Origin: Ostrinia nubilalis
Taxonomy: Eukaryota > Arthropoda > Insecta > Lepidoptera > Crambidae
Direction: 5' to 3'
Assembly: GCF_963855985.1 (NCBI RefSeq)
Contig: NC_087109.1
Coordinates: forward strand, 4,918,001-4,982,000
Length of the DNA: 64,000 nt
Below are positions 33,639 to 44,404 of this stretch, piece after piece. Positions within the stretch are counted from its first letter, which is position 1. Each line of letters begins with the position of its first letter. Made by a program: the position numbers and the translations under genes. The notes beneath the pieces are model-generated. The model was not told the origin of the DNA and ran no database searches. It worked only from the letters and a program-made list of their open reading frames with translations.

Positions 33639-35977
33639 TCAGAGATTCATATCTTTCATTTCGTACTCCGACATCAGATTGAAAATCTTACTTTTAGCTT
33701 CCACACGCAAAGCTGGATTAATTTTCTTCAAAATGGCGCCTATGTAGGTACAAAACGAATCGATTTCGTCGTCCCTCTTTTTCGTTTTAGCTGGAACCTC
33801 CGTATTTTGGTAGCTAGAATCTTGTTCACAATTCCTTTTTTTTCTTTCTAATATACCAACTTCTACATCTGTATCTATAATGTAAGCCTTTTCATATTTT
33901 TCTTCCTTAGTGTCGCCGTCATCGACTGGACAGAATTCGAAATTCGTTTCATCATAGGGCTGGCTGTCTTCATCGTTGCTATTATCAGTTTTGATTTTTA
34001 CTTCACTTTCTTGCTCTGAATGAGCATCCAGGAACCTTAGTACGTTGAAGAAGCACCATTTTGTGGTTTTGAAAGAGGCGGAACCAGTTCTTTTCTTGTT
34101 GGTCCTTTTGCATCTGTTGTAGGAGTCTCTTAAGTACTTCCAACGCTTTTTGCAGTCGGTACCTTTAACAACAATTATTATAGTTAGTAAAAAAAACCCA
34201 AGCGAAAGGATTAGCTATTTTATAGTACGATATAAAGTAAATAAAGATGTCACAAAAATTACACTATTTATAGATCGTTTCATCCACGAAGACGCGCCCC
34301 ACCATTTTTCCGCTAATGTGTGAGTGTTATCGGTACACGCTAATTATACTACAATAATGACGCTCGGATTGCTCGGATCAAATTTCCCGCACCCCGCGCT
34401 TCCCTCGACCAAAAATTTGTGGAGCGCATTTTCGTGGATGAAACGATCCATACTTATAGTTATTTTTTATAGTAGTGCAATGATTTTTTCAGTTTGAGAC
34501 AATGTCATGTCACAAGCATGTTTTTTTCATTGCTTTAGCTTTTTCAATTTTATACTATATTTTTATTTAAATTAAATATACTCAATTGAAAACTACAATG
34601 AAAGGGGTCTAACAACAAAGCACAGCATTGATCCAAACGTTTGTTAATCCCAATTGACTCGACCGCGAATCGAACGTGAGACCTGTTGCGCAATACCCAG
34701 TGTGCTCATTCACCCAGCAGCGCTTTTTCGCTCTATCGGAGCGACAATTTGCTGATACACGCAATATACAGGGTGAATAAAAATTTTCATATAAAAGTCT
34801 GCAATTTTTTTGGTATGCAATTTTTACCTAACAAAAACATACACTACAAAAATGACAAAATGTGTATTAATTAAAAACAATTAATAAACTTAATTGCTAT
34901 TATTCAAGTCTTAACTGCAAGTTATAGTGCATAACTGAATTGGTCCCTGCGGTAACGTACGTGGTACGTCAAACGTCAGTGAGACATTAAATGTACCTCA
35001 AACATGGTATGCTGTGCTGTGACAGCTGTATTTGTCAAAATTAAATGTGTTCACATCAAATGTCACTTCTCCCGCACGGCTCCGATACCACAGGAACTTA
35101 AGTACTCAGTAAGCGCTACCTAACAAGCCTAGGTCTCTAGTCAAAGTAACATACGAGAAAATAGACTACTTGACACCATTCCCTAATAATTGAAAATCAC
35201 AACTTTTAAAAGACACTTCATTCTGATCTAAAAAAAAACCTAATTAATTTTAAATTACCTATAATTAAGATTTCTGGTTGTATTGCAATTGAAGAAAGTA
35301 CTTAGTATAATTGAGAAGACAAAATAGTGACGTTGGACAACCTTAAGATAATTACATTACCGGAGGGTTTCGATTTGATTTTTGCCACTTGGCGTTTCAG
35401 AATCGTGGGACTATAGCCGATTTCGGAACTACAACAACTGTCACGTATGCGTGTCAGGGTTATAAATGTTTGGCTTTCATCGGATTTGTCCGGCTAAATA
35501 TTCTCTTGTCCGCCAAGTCAGGATTTTGTTAGGCTTTTTATGTGTCAAGCCACAGAATAATATCGAGCACACATGCGCGTATCAGGATGTTAGGCTATAG
35601 ATTCGAAGATGATAGTTGATAACACTCACTCATGATATACTAAAACCGTAACATAGCAAAAAAGGTATGTCCAGCTTTAAGGATAAAATATCCGGTTAAA
35701 TTAAGTACCGAGTCCGGCTTTTGTGTTTTTGGACCTGGCAACCCTAGTCACGTTTGATCTTTATCTATGAGTGCGTTATGTCAATGTCAAGATTGTCAAG
35801 TGACTTACTCGATTTTTTCATTGCAGCTGCGATTTCCCCCCACACATGGTCCTTCAGCGCTCCGTCTTTGTAATCCGCCAGCTCCGTGTTGTACAGCATT
35901 TGGTTTTTTTTCACGAGCTCTATTAGTTCTTTGTCCTCGTTGTGAGAGAACGTTTGGAACGGGTCGGAAGCCGCCAT
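33639..35977 (-). CDS. MADF-BESS domain DNA-binding protein, two exons
   Basis: Exon 1 (35977 to 35809) and exon 2 (34162 to 33639) join through GTAAGT and a TTAAAG acceptor. The split Ser codon gives 693 nt, or 230 aa plus stop. The MADF (Myb/SANT-like) domain occupies about residues 12-85: DKELIELVKKNQMLYNTELA, then KDHVWGEIAAAM, then across the splice DCKKRWKYLRDSYNRCK. An acidic linker follows, then a basic patch (ERKKRN). The C-terminal BESS motif (about 185-222) includes DSFCTYIGAILKKINPALR and IFNLMSEY. MADF binds DNA and BESS mediates protein-protein contacts in Drosophila relatives such as Adf-1, so this is probably a nuclear transcription regulator. I chose the ATG at 35977 because its context (AAGATGGCGGC) is good; an upstream in-frame ATG at 36073 would add 32 residues. 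The intron (1646 bp) holds a small MITE and other repeats. Confidence 0.85.
34273..34448. mobile_element. Small MITE in the MADF-BESS intron
   Basis: Inverted ends GATCGTTTCATCCACGAA and its exact complement, about 176 bp. The arms extend to CGCCCCACCATTTTT. Confidence 0.75.
34767..34800. mobile_element. Solo CAGGGTG-type MITE end
   Basis: TACAGGGTGAATAAAAATTT looks like the left end of a TA-flanked MITE. I found no matching right end nearby. Confidence 0.3.
35668..35747 (-). mobile_element. Terminal fragment of a repeat with AGGGTTGCCAGG end
   Basis: On the minus strand it reads AGGGTTGCCAGGTCCAAAAA then CACAAAAGCCGGACTCGGT. It matches 37880-37962 on the plus strand. The ends resemble hAT termini. 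It lies in the MADF-BESS intron. Confidence 0.5.
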
Positions 35978-36110
35978 CTTGCCGCGCGCGACGGGACTGA
36001 GCGTCGCGCGACCGGTCGGCCCCTCCCTTCTGTCGCGCATGGGTCGGATTTGTAGATAAGGGCCTTCGTACACTAGTATTACATCTGTGGTACAGTCCGT
36101 ACAGTGAAAA
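35978..36110 (-). promoter_or_regulatory. CpG-rich 5' region of the MADF-BESS gene
   Basis: The sequence just upstream of the chosen ATG is strongly CpG-rich (GCGCGACG, GGTCGCGCGACGC) compared with its surroundings. It probably forms the 5' UTR or promoter. No TATA box is obvious. Confidence 0.4.
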
Positions 36111-36906
36111 AAAATTCGTTTGTTAGCTTTTTAAAATAGTCATAAAAGATTTGCCAAATAGGTATAGGCCGTATATGTAGGTAGGTACTCGATGTGTTGG
36201 ATCATTTTCTTAACTATGGCCCTGAATAGGGGTAAGTACGCACTATTTTTAAAATAATAAAAAGCATTTTCAAAAACTATGCTAGTTTCCACAATACGCT
36301 CCAAGTTGATATTCGTTTTATTGTTATTTAAAAAAGATAAAATAGAGCTAAGAAGAAGACTATATTTTTTTGCATATTAATTAATTTTATCATCTTAACT
36401 AAGTGACACAAAATCACAAATCTATTCGGTGTAATAATATTTACTTTTCTATAAATTGACAATATACGGTAAGATTAATAAAATTGTGTATTGACAATGA
36501 CACAGGCAGGATATAATCACATCTAATGTGCGAACGCCCTAATCTTCACTTTGCGTCAAGCATCCGAGGTCACTCCGTCTCGGTCGCTTGCGGTCGCCCG
36601 CAGCAGATGGCAGCACACGCGGTGACGTCATTTTTATGTTTATGGAGTTTTTCATTTTGTTAACCGTTTACGGTTCTGGGCCAAGTACAAACGACCTTTT
36701 TAGGGTTCCGTAGTCCTGACAAGGAACCCTTATAGTTTCGATATGTGGAAACTATTGGCACTAGGGAGCTGTAATTTTGTCGAGGTGTTACTTTGCATTC
36801 TTGCCATATTTACAGAGGTAACTATATTACTGATACTGAACACAAATCCGTAAAAAAATAATGCCCGAAAATTTTGTTTTTTAATCTTGAGTATTTTATT
36901 TTACCT
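36111..36906. other. Intergenic; CRE-like TGACGTCA
   Basis: A CRE-type palindrome TGACGTCA lies at about 36622 within a GC-rich patch (36540-36640). At 36702-36730 is GGGTTCCGTAGTCCTGACAA, a phrase common in lepidopteran repeats; a relative is near 38098. No coding frame is supported. Confidence 0.4.
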
Positions 36907-36910
36907 TTAA

Positions 36911-37818
36911 CTACTGACGTGGGGGCCTCTCAGGCCTTGCAAAAGTCAAATTGTTGAATTTCTCCTCTCCTACGTGCACGACACACCCGAATCTTTTAGT
37001 ACCTTCGAGTTTCATTGCGCCGAGGCTGTCAACAACGGTGCACGTGATTGCACGCGCAATTTCAGTAGGTAAATTAATTTTAAAGTTTCTTGTGGGCCTC
37101 TCAGGCCCCCACCTCAGTATTGGCGTAACTTTTTTTGTTTATAGTTTTCATTTAGTTGTCGTCTTTTCTTGAAATAATTTGAATAAATCTATAATATGAA
37201 GCCCACAGTACGTCGTCCGAGAGAAAGCGGTATTTCGGAAGTAAAAATAACCAGCATTTAACGAAAAATAGAAGAACAGTAGTTTTGGCACGTATGCTAG
37301 AAAATGATAAGCCTGTACCTGTCTATCAAGATTTAAACGATGAAACAACATGAATACATGTATTTTGAAGATTCAAATGAAATCTACATTTTAAAAACAT
37401 GTATGGCTTCCTTCTCTGAGCAAAGCAAGTTTATCCAGACTGTGTTTAATTCACACTATTTTATGTGTGTAATTTTTTTCCCCCTATTTCATATTAGGAT
37501 TACTGATTTATCATTAGCTAAAAAGACTATTGAAAATTAAGATTCTAAGTTGATTTGTTGAATTTATGAATATTTTTCATGATAACTTTGTGAATCATGA
37601 TTTCATGAGATTTTTGCCAAAAATGCTACATGTTTTCTAAATATTGAAATAATACGTACTTATTAACAAATAATTTACATAAAATCGTTTTATTGTATTT
37701 AAACATAACCACTATTAATAATTATTAAACATAAAACCCTAAAAAGATTTTATATTTTTAAATATAAGCACACATATGTGCGGGCCTCTCAGGCCCCCAC
37801 GTCAGTGTTTACGTGAAA
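36911..37818. mobile_element. piggyBac-like non-autonomous element, TTAA-flanked
   Basis: TTAA at 36907-36910 is followed by CTACTGACGTGGGGGCCTCT. Near the other end the complement (AGGCCCCCACGTCAGTG) is followed by 11 bases and TTAA (37819-37822). The palindrome GGCCTCTCAGGCC recurs at 36924, 37092 and 37782. A related left end (TTAA then CTACCGACC, GTCTCTCAGAC) is at 58333. TTAA duplications are diagnostic of piggyBac. No intact transposase is present, and the right boundary is less certain. Confidence 0.6.
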
Positions 37819-37879
37819 TTAAATCCACCTCAGTAGCTAAAGGTTTATCGACAATCTGACCTCTCATCTTGCGGATCTA

Positions 37880-37962
37880 CAGGGTTGTCAGGTCCTAAAA
37901 CACAAAAGCCGGACTCTGTGCTTCATTTGGCCGGACATTTTACCCTAAAAGCCGGACATGTC
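37880..37962 (+). mobile_element. Terminal fragment of a repeat with CAGGGTTGTCAGG end
   Basis: Matches 35668-35747 in inverse orientation, including CACAAAAGCCGGACTC. Probably an end of a hAT-type element. Confidence 0.5.
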
Positions 37963-38163
37963 ACATGCAATTAATGTCATTAATTGTCGTTTATTATCGA
38001 AAAAGCAATATAGAGGTTTTAATTAAATGTCATACGATTAATGTAAATAAAACATAATTCTTAAACACATTTCTTTTATTTTCCACTTTTGGGTACCATA
38101 GTCAACAAGGAACCCTTACCTCCATATTTCTATTATACCTACTATGCAACGTAAGATCGACTT

Positions 38164-38326
38164 TCGATATTTTAATCATTCGATATTTTGATCGTTCGAT
38201 CATTTGTAAATTCGATATTCTGAACGTTCGATATTTTGAGCATTCGATATTTTGATCGTTCGATATTCTGATCGTTCGATGAAACGTGTTCGATATTTTG
38301 ATTTTCGATCATTTGTAATTCGATAT
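38164..38326 (+). repeat. Minisatellite of TTCGATATTTTGATCG-like units
   Basis: About ten degenerate 15-17 bp units built on TTCGATATTTTGATCG in tandem. The 89-codon minus-strand open frame over it is only the repeat read through. Confidence 0.8.
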
Positions 38327-38359
38327 GGTGTAGGTAACCCCTGGCAACCCTATGCGGAC

Positions 38360-38398
38360 GCCATGTCTTTGTGGAGCATTTGCTCCACGCCACAGACA
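38360..38398 (+). repeat. Hairpin direct repeat, left copy
   Basis: TGGAGCATTTGCTCCACGCC followed by ACAGACA recurs on the same strand at 45310-45347, with a variant at 45285-45313. The core TGGAGCAT..TGCTCCA is palindromic. Confidence 0.65.
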
Positions 38399-38399
38399 G

Positions 38400-39370
38400 G
38401 GGTATACGGCTACGTAAAAACCTTTGTTTATATAAACTCAATTAGTATCTTCGGTTCTATCAGTCAGTATCAGTATTAGTTTCTTGACCTAATTCTTTAG
38501 TTTTTCCAACAGAAATGTTATAATAAAGCTGATATACTGCACCAAAGACCCCAACACACATTTTAACAGATTTGATACAAAAAACCAACCCTCTTCATAC
38601 TTTATTCAACAAAACATGTTTGAAACTTTCATAGAAAAACTCAGTACCCTGAGAACCATCAAAACTGAGCTCGACAACACTCGACAAACAAATGTATGGA
38701 GTTTGAATGAGAGATAAACAAAAAAGGGTATGTTTTTTTGCTTACAAACCGGTAGTTACAAGCTAAGTTACAAGACATGGATTTCTGCATGTTTAGAACT
38801 GATAATCTAAAAACAAAAGTTACATTTTCAAAACTACATAGATTTACCTAGGTTTAATCTGAACATAGCATCTTGCAAGGTTTCTAAGAAAATTCATGAG
38901 ATATGCTAACAAAAACCAAAAACAGACAAAAAACAAAAATGGCCAAAATGAGTCAAGATAGTATGGATAACGCCTCCCGACGGCTTCCGACTATTTTTCA
39001 CACACACATTATTAATGTCTCTGGAAATTTTATTTTATTAAAAAGGGATGTTAGAAGTATATTGTTGGAACATTTTGAAAGATTAATTATTAGTATTGGA
39101 TTTTGTTTTCATGAGACAATATTAATTTATCTGAATCGATCATTTGAAAATATCTACTTTAACCAAGGCGGAGCAGAGAGGAGCGGAGCGGAGAGGGAAA
39201 ATATTTTGAATGCGATTGCTGACATGAAAATTCGCACATTTTTGCATATTTGCAAAAGTAGATATTAAAACTTCTTAGCGACTAGTCGCTTCTGAAACTT
39301 CAGATTCAGGTGATCCGTCTGCTCGTTTGCCTCCTATCACATAAAAAATAATAAAAAATAAAATAAAATA
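38400..39370. other. Intergenic, no gene recognised
   Basis: The open frame 38903-39268 (121 codons) begins with low-complexity Lys/Thr codons and has no domain I recognise. A GGAGCGGAGCGGAGAGG purine patch at 39176-39198 is repeat-like. Confidence 0.4.
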
Positions 39371-39372
39371 AA

Positions 39373-39407
39373 AACTGCCTAAGGCGGGAATCGAACCCAT
39401 GACCTCT
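39373..39407 (-). mobile_element. Partial tRNA-derived SINE (Ala-like family)
   Basis: ACTGCCTAAGGCGGGAATCG then AACCCATGACC is the complement of the SINE T-arm end. An oppositely oriented piece lies at 40184-40222. Confidence 0.55.
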
Positions 39408-39736
39408 ACGGGCTTTTTATTTTTTTATTTTTTCAAGTTATATGTATAGTAGGTTAATAAAAACAAATCCATTAATTTATTATGTATTTTATTTATTGAA
39501 AGAAATAGTAACATCACAGACAAGAAATATAATGTAATAATTAAAACATAAAAAAATTCTTCTTTTAAATTGTTATCAGCTTTTACCTAAGTTTTTAATG
39601 TTGTTTATTCAACATCTTAAACAAAATTAAAAAATAAAGAAATGCTGTAGTCTTCTAGAACAAACTATAAATAATATTTTTTACAATATTCATAGATAAT
39701 TATGATTTTATAACAATTACAGTTAACACTTTATAC

Positions 39737-39902
39737 TTGACAAACAAAATAAAATATTCTCCTTAGATATTGTACCAGAAAATCAATGCTCAAACAAACA
39801 AAATAAAATATTCTCCTTAGATATTGTACCAAAAAATCAATGCTCAAACAAACAAAATAAAACATTCTCCTTAGAGATTGCACCAAAAAAGCAATGCTTA
39901 AA
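39737..39902 (+). repeat. 54-bp minisatellite, three units
   Basis: The unit AAATATTCTCCTTAGATATTG with CAATGCTCAAACAAACAAAA repeats at 54-bp spacing with few changes. It lies downstream of the piggyBac-derived gene. Confidence 0.8.
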
Positions 39903-40183
39903 CAAACAAAAAAAAAATATCAATACGCAACACAATTAACTTAAGATAAGAGGGTTTGACTTCCAGTTTGTACCGACTTCAAAAAAAAAAAAAAGAAAAA
40001 CAAATGTGCACTAAAAACAAAAAAAAAACGTGCACTAAAAACCAAAAAAACAATTCAATTTTTTAATAAACATGTGCACAGGGTAATACAAGGTATCTTG
40101 AAAATTACATCTTAGATCTCCAAGTAAACAAATGTAAACGAATGGTAAAAGTAAATAAGGCACGCAATAATAATAAGGCCGCA

Positions 40184-40222
40184 TTAGGCAGTTCGATTTT
40201 TTCAAGTTATTAATAATTTTCA
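40184..40222 (+). mobile_element. SINE tail fragment
   Basis: TTAGGCAGTTCGATTTTTTC then AAGTTATTAATAATTTTCA matches the tail of the SINE at 7784-7895. Confidence 0.5.
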
Positions 40223-40672
40223 ATGTAAATAAAATTTGTAAATTTGTAAGGAACCAAGGTAGGACCATCGAACAAAAAGAAATCAAATCTGATCACCAAT
40301 CTTGACCCGTGTACAAAAAAATCAGTACATACACCAATCGGTGTACATACATACAAAAAACAGTACATAATATTGAAGTCGGGTACAAAAAAAAAAAAGA
40401 CAACGCGATCTGCAATCCTTAAAACAAAAAAGAAAAAAACGCGATATTCTCCTATTTATAATTATAATAAATATAAGATAATAAATAAATAAGGTAAAAT
40501 ATACATTACATACATAAATAAATACTATACATAAATAAATAAATATAGGGATCAAAATGTAGCCATCAAAAACAAAGCAGCTACGATATATGGACAATTA
40601 TTATACCTACAACAAAAAGCTGTTACGATGGTTACTAAACATACGCACACAAATACCATCAAAAAAAAAGTG

Positions 40673-42489
40673 TTACTGTGTAGTGTTTCTGAACAGTTTT
40701 GTGTGGTAAGGCTCAAAGCATGAAAAAACGCAAAGCGCTTTTTCGCACCCGTTGCAGTACGATGTGACGCGCTTGCCACACTCCGCGCAGTTCCGCCGGT
40801 GGCTGGAGGTCTCCAACGCAGTGTACTGCTTCAGGTAGTGCTTGAAGCCTTGTGTGTTTCTGACTGTTTCAGTGTGGTGTGTAATAGTGGGCGTAGGCCT
40901 GGGTTGTGGAGAGTGCCGTGACAACAACTCCTTCACCAAAGTCTTGCGAAAACTTCGGTGAGTAGTTGATTGCTGGGATTTGTATAGTATGTAGGCATTT
41001 AATGTGCTCACATTCAGCAACCGCCGGAACAATTTCTTGTACCACACGGAAGTACGCTTCCTTTCAAGGGGATACATCGCCAGCATTTTATCTTTACGAT
41101 CAACGCCCCCCATACACAGATTATAATCTGCGATGACGGTCGGTTTCAGGGTGGCGCCACACTTCACGGTAGCTAACCCATGGTATGTCGAGGTAAGAGC
41201 CACACTGTTCTTATCTCGCCATACAATGAGATCAACGTCCCCTGAGGTACAGCCACACACATGACCGACAGCCCTGTTGCCCTTTGAAAGGTGCATCAGT
41301 TCCGTGGGAACGAACGGGCGGTTCGTGCGTAGCGTCCCCACGCAGTCGAACCCACGGCACTTTAACTCCCGGGATAGTGCAGGAGAATTATAATAATTAT
41401 CCATCCATACCGTATGGCCTCTGTGCTCGAGACCCTTCAGTAGCCTCAAGACTATTGAGGGTATGATCCCAGAGACTGGGGACGCTTGAGCATTTAAGGC
41501 TACTTCGTGACCCGAATAGACCTCAAAACGCCACAAGTATCCGGTCTTTGACTCACACAGCTCAAAACTCTTGATTCCGACTGCTGCTGCTTTATTTTCA
41601 ATAAATTGGTTGATGGCCAACCACCCCTTCCACATCGTCAGACTCTCATCAAGTACCACATTTCGATCCAATGTATACAAATGGGAGAATTTAATATTTA
41701 AATGGTCAACGATAGGCTGAATTTTAAACAATTTAGCTTGAGCTCTCGTTAGCTCACCAGGATTGCAAAACGCGTTGTCTTGGAAGTGGAGACACCTACT
41801 CAACAACAAGAAGCGATCACAACTCATCGCTGTCGGGAACTCAGGAGTACAGAAAATGTCACGAGAACAATTCCAGTACTCCTCAATACGCGATTTCACC
41901 ACAATCCCCATTACTAGGGTTATGGCGAAATACACGTACAGTTCGTCGACAGTCGTGTCCACCCACTTTGTTATCCTACTGCTAGGACACATAGTGTTGG
42001 ACTGAATCATAATTGCCGCTAGCTGTTGGGCGTACAGGTTTGTCTCTACAACAATGTGCTCCATAATTTGCTGATCCCAAATGGCTACAAAAGCGTCATA
42101 TGGGGTGGCATACGGAGTAGTGGGTCCACAATTAATTTCGGAGAACGTTTCCCTCCTCAACTCAGGTGCGATTTGAGGTTGAGTGAAAGCTCTCCACTGG
42201 AAGTCAAACTTATCCAAATTGAACGACGCCGACGGCACCTCCGGCTCCGGAACTGCGGGCTCCGGGACCGCTGGCTGCAAGACCGGGACCGCTGGCAACA
42301 TCTGAACTGTGGGCGAAGGCGGCTCGACGGAGGGGGTGAAGTGCGTAGGAGGCCATGAAAAATCAAGGGCCGCTGGTGCGGCCCCCTCTTCCCCACGGAA
42401 CTCATCCTCGAGGAACGCTCGTACCGTGCGCGGAATTGGCATCGGCAGAGCGTCCCCGTCCTCCTCCTCCGAAGAATCTTCCTCACTTC
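40673..42489 (-). CDS. piggyBac-derived gene, exon 6 (transposase body)
   Basis: This exon alone encodes the whole DDE_Tnp_1_7-type catalytic region and the zinc domain. Its first in-frame ATG is at 42442, which on its own would give a 589-aa protein. An acceptor TTTTATTAG lies directly before it. The frame upstream of that ATG is open and acidic (SEEDSSEEEDGDALP), as is typical of piggyBac N-termini, which supports the spliced start. The stop is TAA at 40675-40673. There are no frameshifts or internal stops. Confidence 0.9.
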
Positions 42490-43857
42490 CTAATAAAATT
42501 AAAAAACGAAATTAGCTATACTCAGATGCAGGGTTCGAAAATATCCTTATGATATATATCCGATATATATCGGATATATATCTGATATTATGATATATAT
42601 CCGATATATATCGGATATATATCATAAATATCGGATATATATCGGATATTTTCGAACCTAGGGTTCGAAAATATTCTTATGATATATATCAGATATATAT
42701 CTGATAAATATCATAAATATCGGATATTTATGATATATATCCGATATATATCGGATATATATCATAAATATCGGATATTTTCGAACCCTGCTCAGATGGA
42801 AGGTGGCGAGCTGTTAGATTTGGTGAAAACTGTATAATTAACTTACCATAGAACAGATGTTCCATTATTTCGTGGTCGTTCGGACGTTCCAACAAACTAC
42901 GCCTCGTATCGCCTCGTGGCGTCAACGGCCCACTCCCCGCAGCACGTGGAGTGGACACGCCGCTACCACCGCATTCCAAATATCTGTATTAAAGAAATTA
43001 TAGATTTTATTACCACAGACAAATAAAAAAAATAAGTGTGGTTTTTTAAAAAAAAAAAACTATACTTACAGTGCCGGTGACGACGCCTCCAGCTCTTCCA
43101 GTCCGGGTGCGGGGTCTGGTGGTGGCAGTGATGATGGCACATCAGTTGGAATGTCACTGAAATTGAATATTGTATAAGAACAGAAAATAAACCTTATGTT
43201 GTCCTATATTCAAAGTTTTAAAAGTATGTAATAATAATATTTAATAACTTACATTGGAACCGACGGCGGCCCAGCATCGTCAGCAGTGCTCAACGCTCCC
43301 GTATGCTCTCGAATGTTGGTACTAAAACATAAATTAAATACGTTAAGTCAATACTAAAATGAATACATAATGATAAAAAAAGGGTTTCATTTAAATACAT
43401 ACACTGTTGCCGAGCGCAAAATTCTTGATCTCTTGGGAGCGTGGAGCGGCCGCTCCAGGCCACTGCCTTGCGGCACTTCGCTGACGTCCAGGCTGCTCAT
43501 CCTAAAAAAAAATAACATTCGCATCAACTATTTGTTAACTATATGAGTATGACAATATTAAACAAAAATGCCGATAAATTAAAACTATTCTAAAATAATA
43601 ATAACAATGACTTTAGTAAAATCATTCACTTGGCTTGGAATAATAATAAATTAATCATTACATTGTACATTTTTTTAATTAAGACCATTTAAGTGAATCA
43701 AGACTATAATAAAAACACTTTATTGTGCACCACACACACAAAACAAAGTAAAAGGCGATAATTACGGTTCCAAGACTGATGGCCGTCCTGCGTCACCACT
43801 ACCACCACCTCGTGCGCCTCGTGCGTTTTCGCCACCACGCGTGCGACCTCCTCTCAT
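40673..43857 (-). CDS. piggyBac transposase-derived gene, six-exon model
   Basis: Exons on the minus strand: 43857-43766, 43501-43403, 43321-43253, 43156-43070, 42983-42847 and 42489-40673. All introns are GT-AG. Coding length is 2301 nt, giving 766 aa, with phase kept at every junction. Exons 1-5 encode a Gly/Arg- then Pro/Glu/Ser-rich N-terminus that is probably disordered. Exon 6 holds the transposase body with the DDD triad D442 (VLDESLTMW), D525 (WMDNYYNS) and D625 (MGGVDRKD). It also holds a C-terminal Cys-rich zinc domain (about 725-766; CAECGKRV, CNGCEKALC, CFEPYH). Numbered from exon 6's first ATG, the triad is at 265, 348 and 448, close to 268, 346 and 447 in classical piggyBac. I found no TTAA-flanked termini bounding the gene. 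Introns suggest a domesticated (PGBD-like) gene, while the intact triad means catalysis may be retained. An acceptor-like TTATTATAG just before the ATG suggests a non-coding upstream exon. Confidence 0.85.
42539..42790. mobile_element. hAT-type MITE in intron 5 of the piggyBac-derived gene
   Basis: Ends CAGGGTTCGAAAATATC and its complement are flanked by an exact 8-bp duplication CTCAGATG (42531-42538 and 42791-42798). The interior is two back-to-back hairpins of GATATATATCCG-type palindromes, meeting at TTCGAACCTAGGGTTCGAA (42650-42669). It has no coding capacity. Confidence 0.88.
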
Positions 43858-44404
43858 TTCACTATAATAACATGCAAAAAAAAAAAACAAATGAGCAAAG
43901 CAAACTCAAAAACACAAAATGTAAGTAAAAAGAAATTGGCATGAAAAAAAATTTATGGATGCAGACAAAAACTAAAAAAAAAAAAAGTTTGTGTGCCTCA
44001 TCATGAAAGTTCCAGTACATTGAAATAAAAAATACCAATGACAGTTAAAATATTTTTTTTTAAATTCATTATTAATGTTAATAAAAATAAAAAGTCGACG
44101 TAAATACAAAAAAAATACAAAGTCAATTTAATTTAAAGTCATAATAATATTAAAAAAGCCGAACAACGGCTTAATCCATATTAGTCAACCGTCACCAGAC
44201 AAACTTCAAACTAATGTCAAACCGCGTCTGTGAGCATGTAGCATTTGATCCACGAAATATTTCTCACGTCTTACATCTTAATATGCCTCATGCTTACACT
44301 TTATCTTAAATGATAAATACTGCAACTAATAAAAAAAACATTTAGAGATTGGTGGTGATTTAGATCACTAAAAAGTCACTGAATCGGAACAGAAGTCGTT
44401 CATA
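43858..44404. other. 5' flank of the piggyBac-derived gene
   Basis: AT-rich with several poly-A runs. No further coding exon was found. A non-coding first exon or promoter may lie here, but nothing specific can be pointed to. Confidence 0.35.

Noticed and set aside
38172..38441. 89-codon minus-strand frame
   Set aside because: Most of it is the translated minisatellite at 38164-38326.
41284..42515. Plus-strand frames opposite the piggyBac-derived gene
   Set aside because: They are antisense shadows of exon 6; the minus frame carries the recognised domain.
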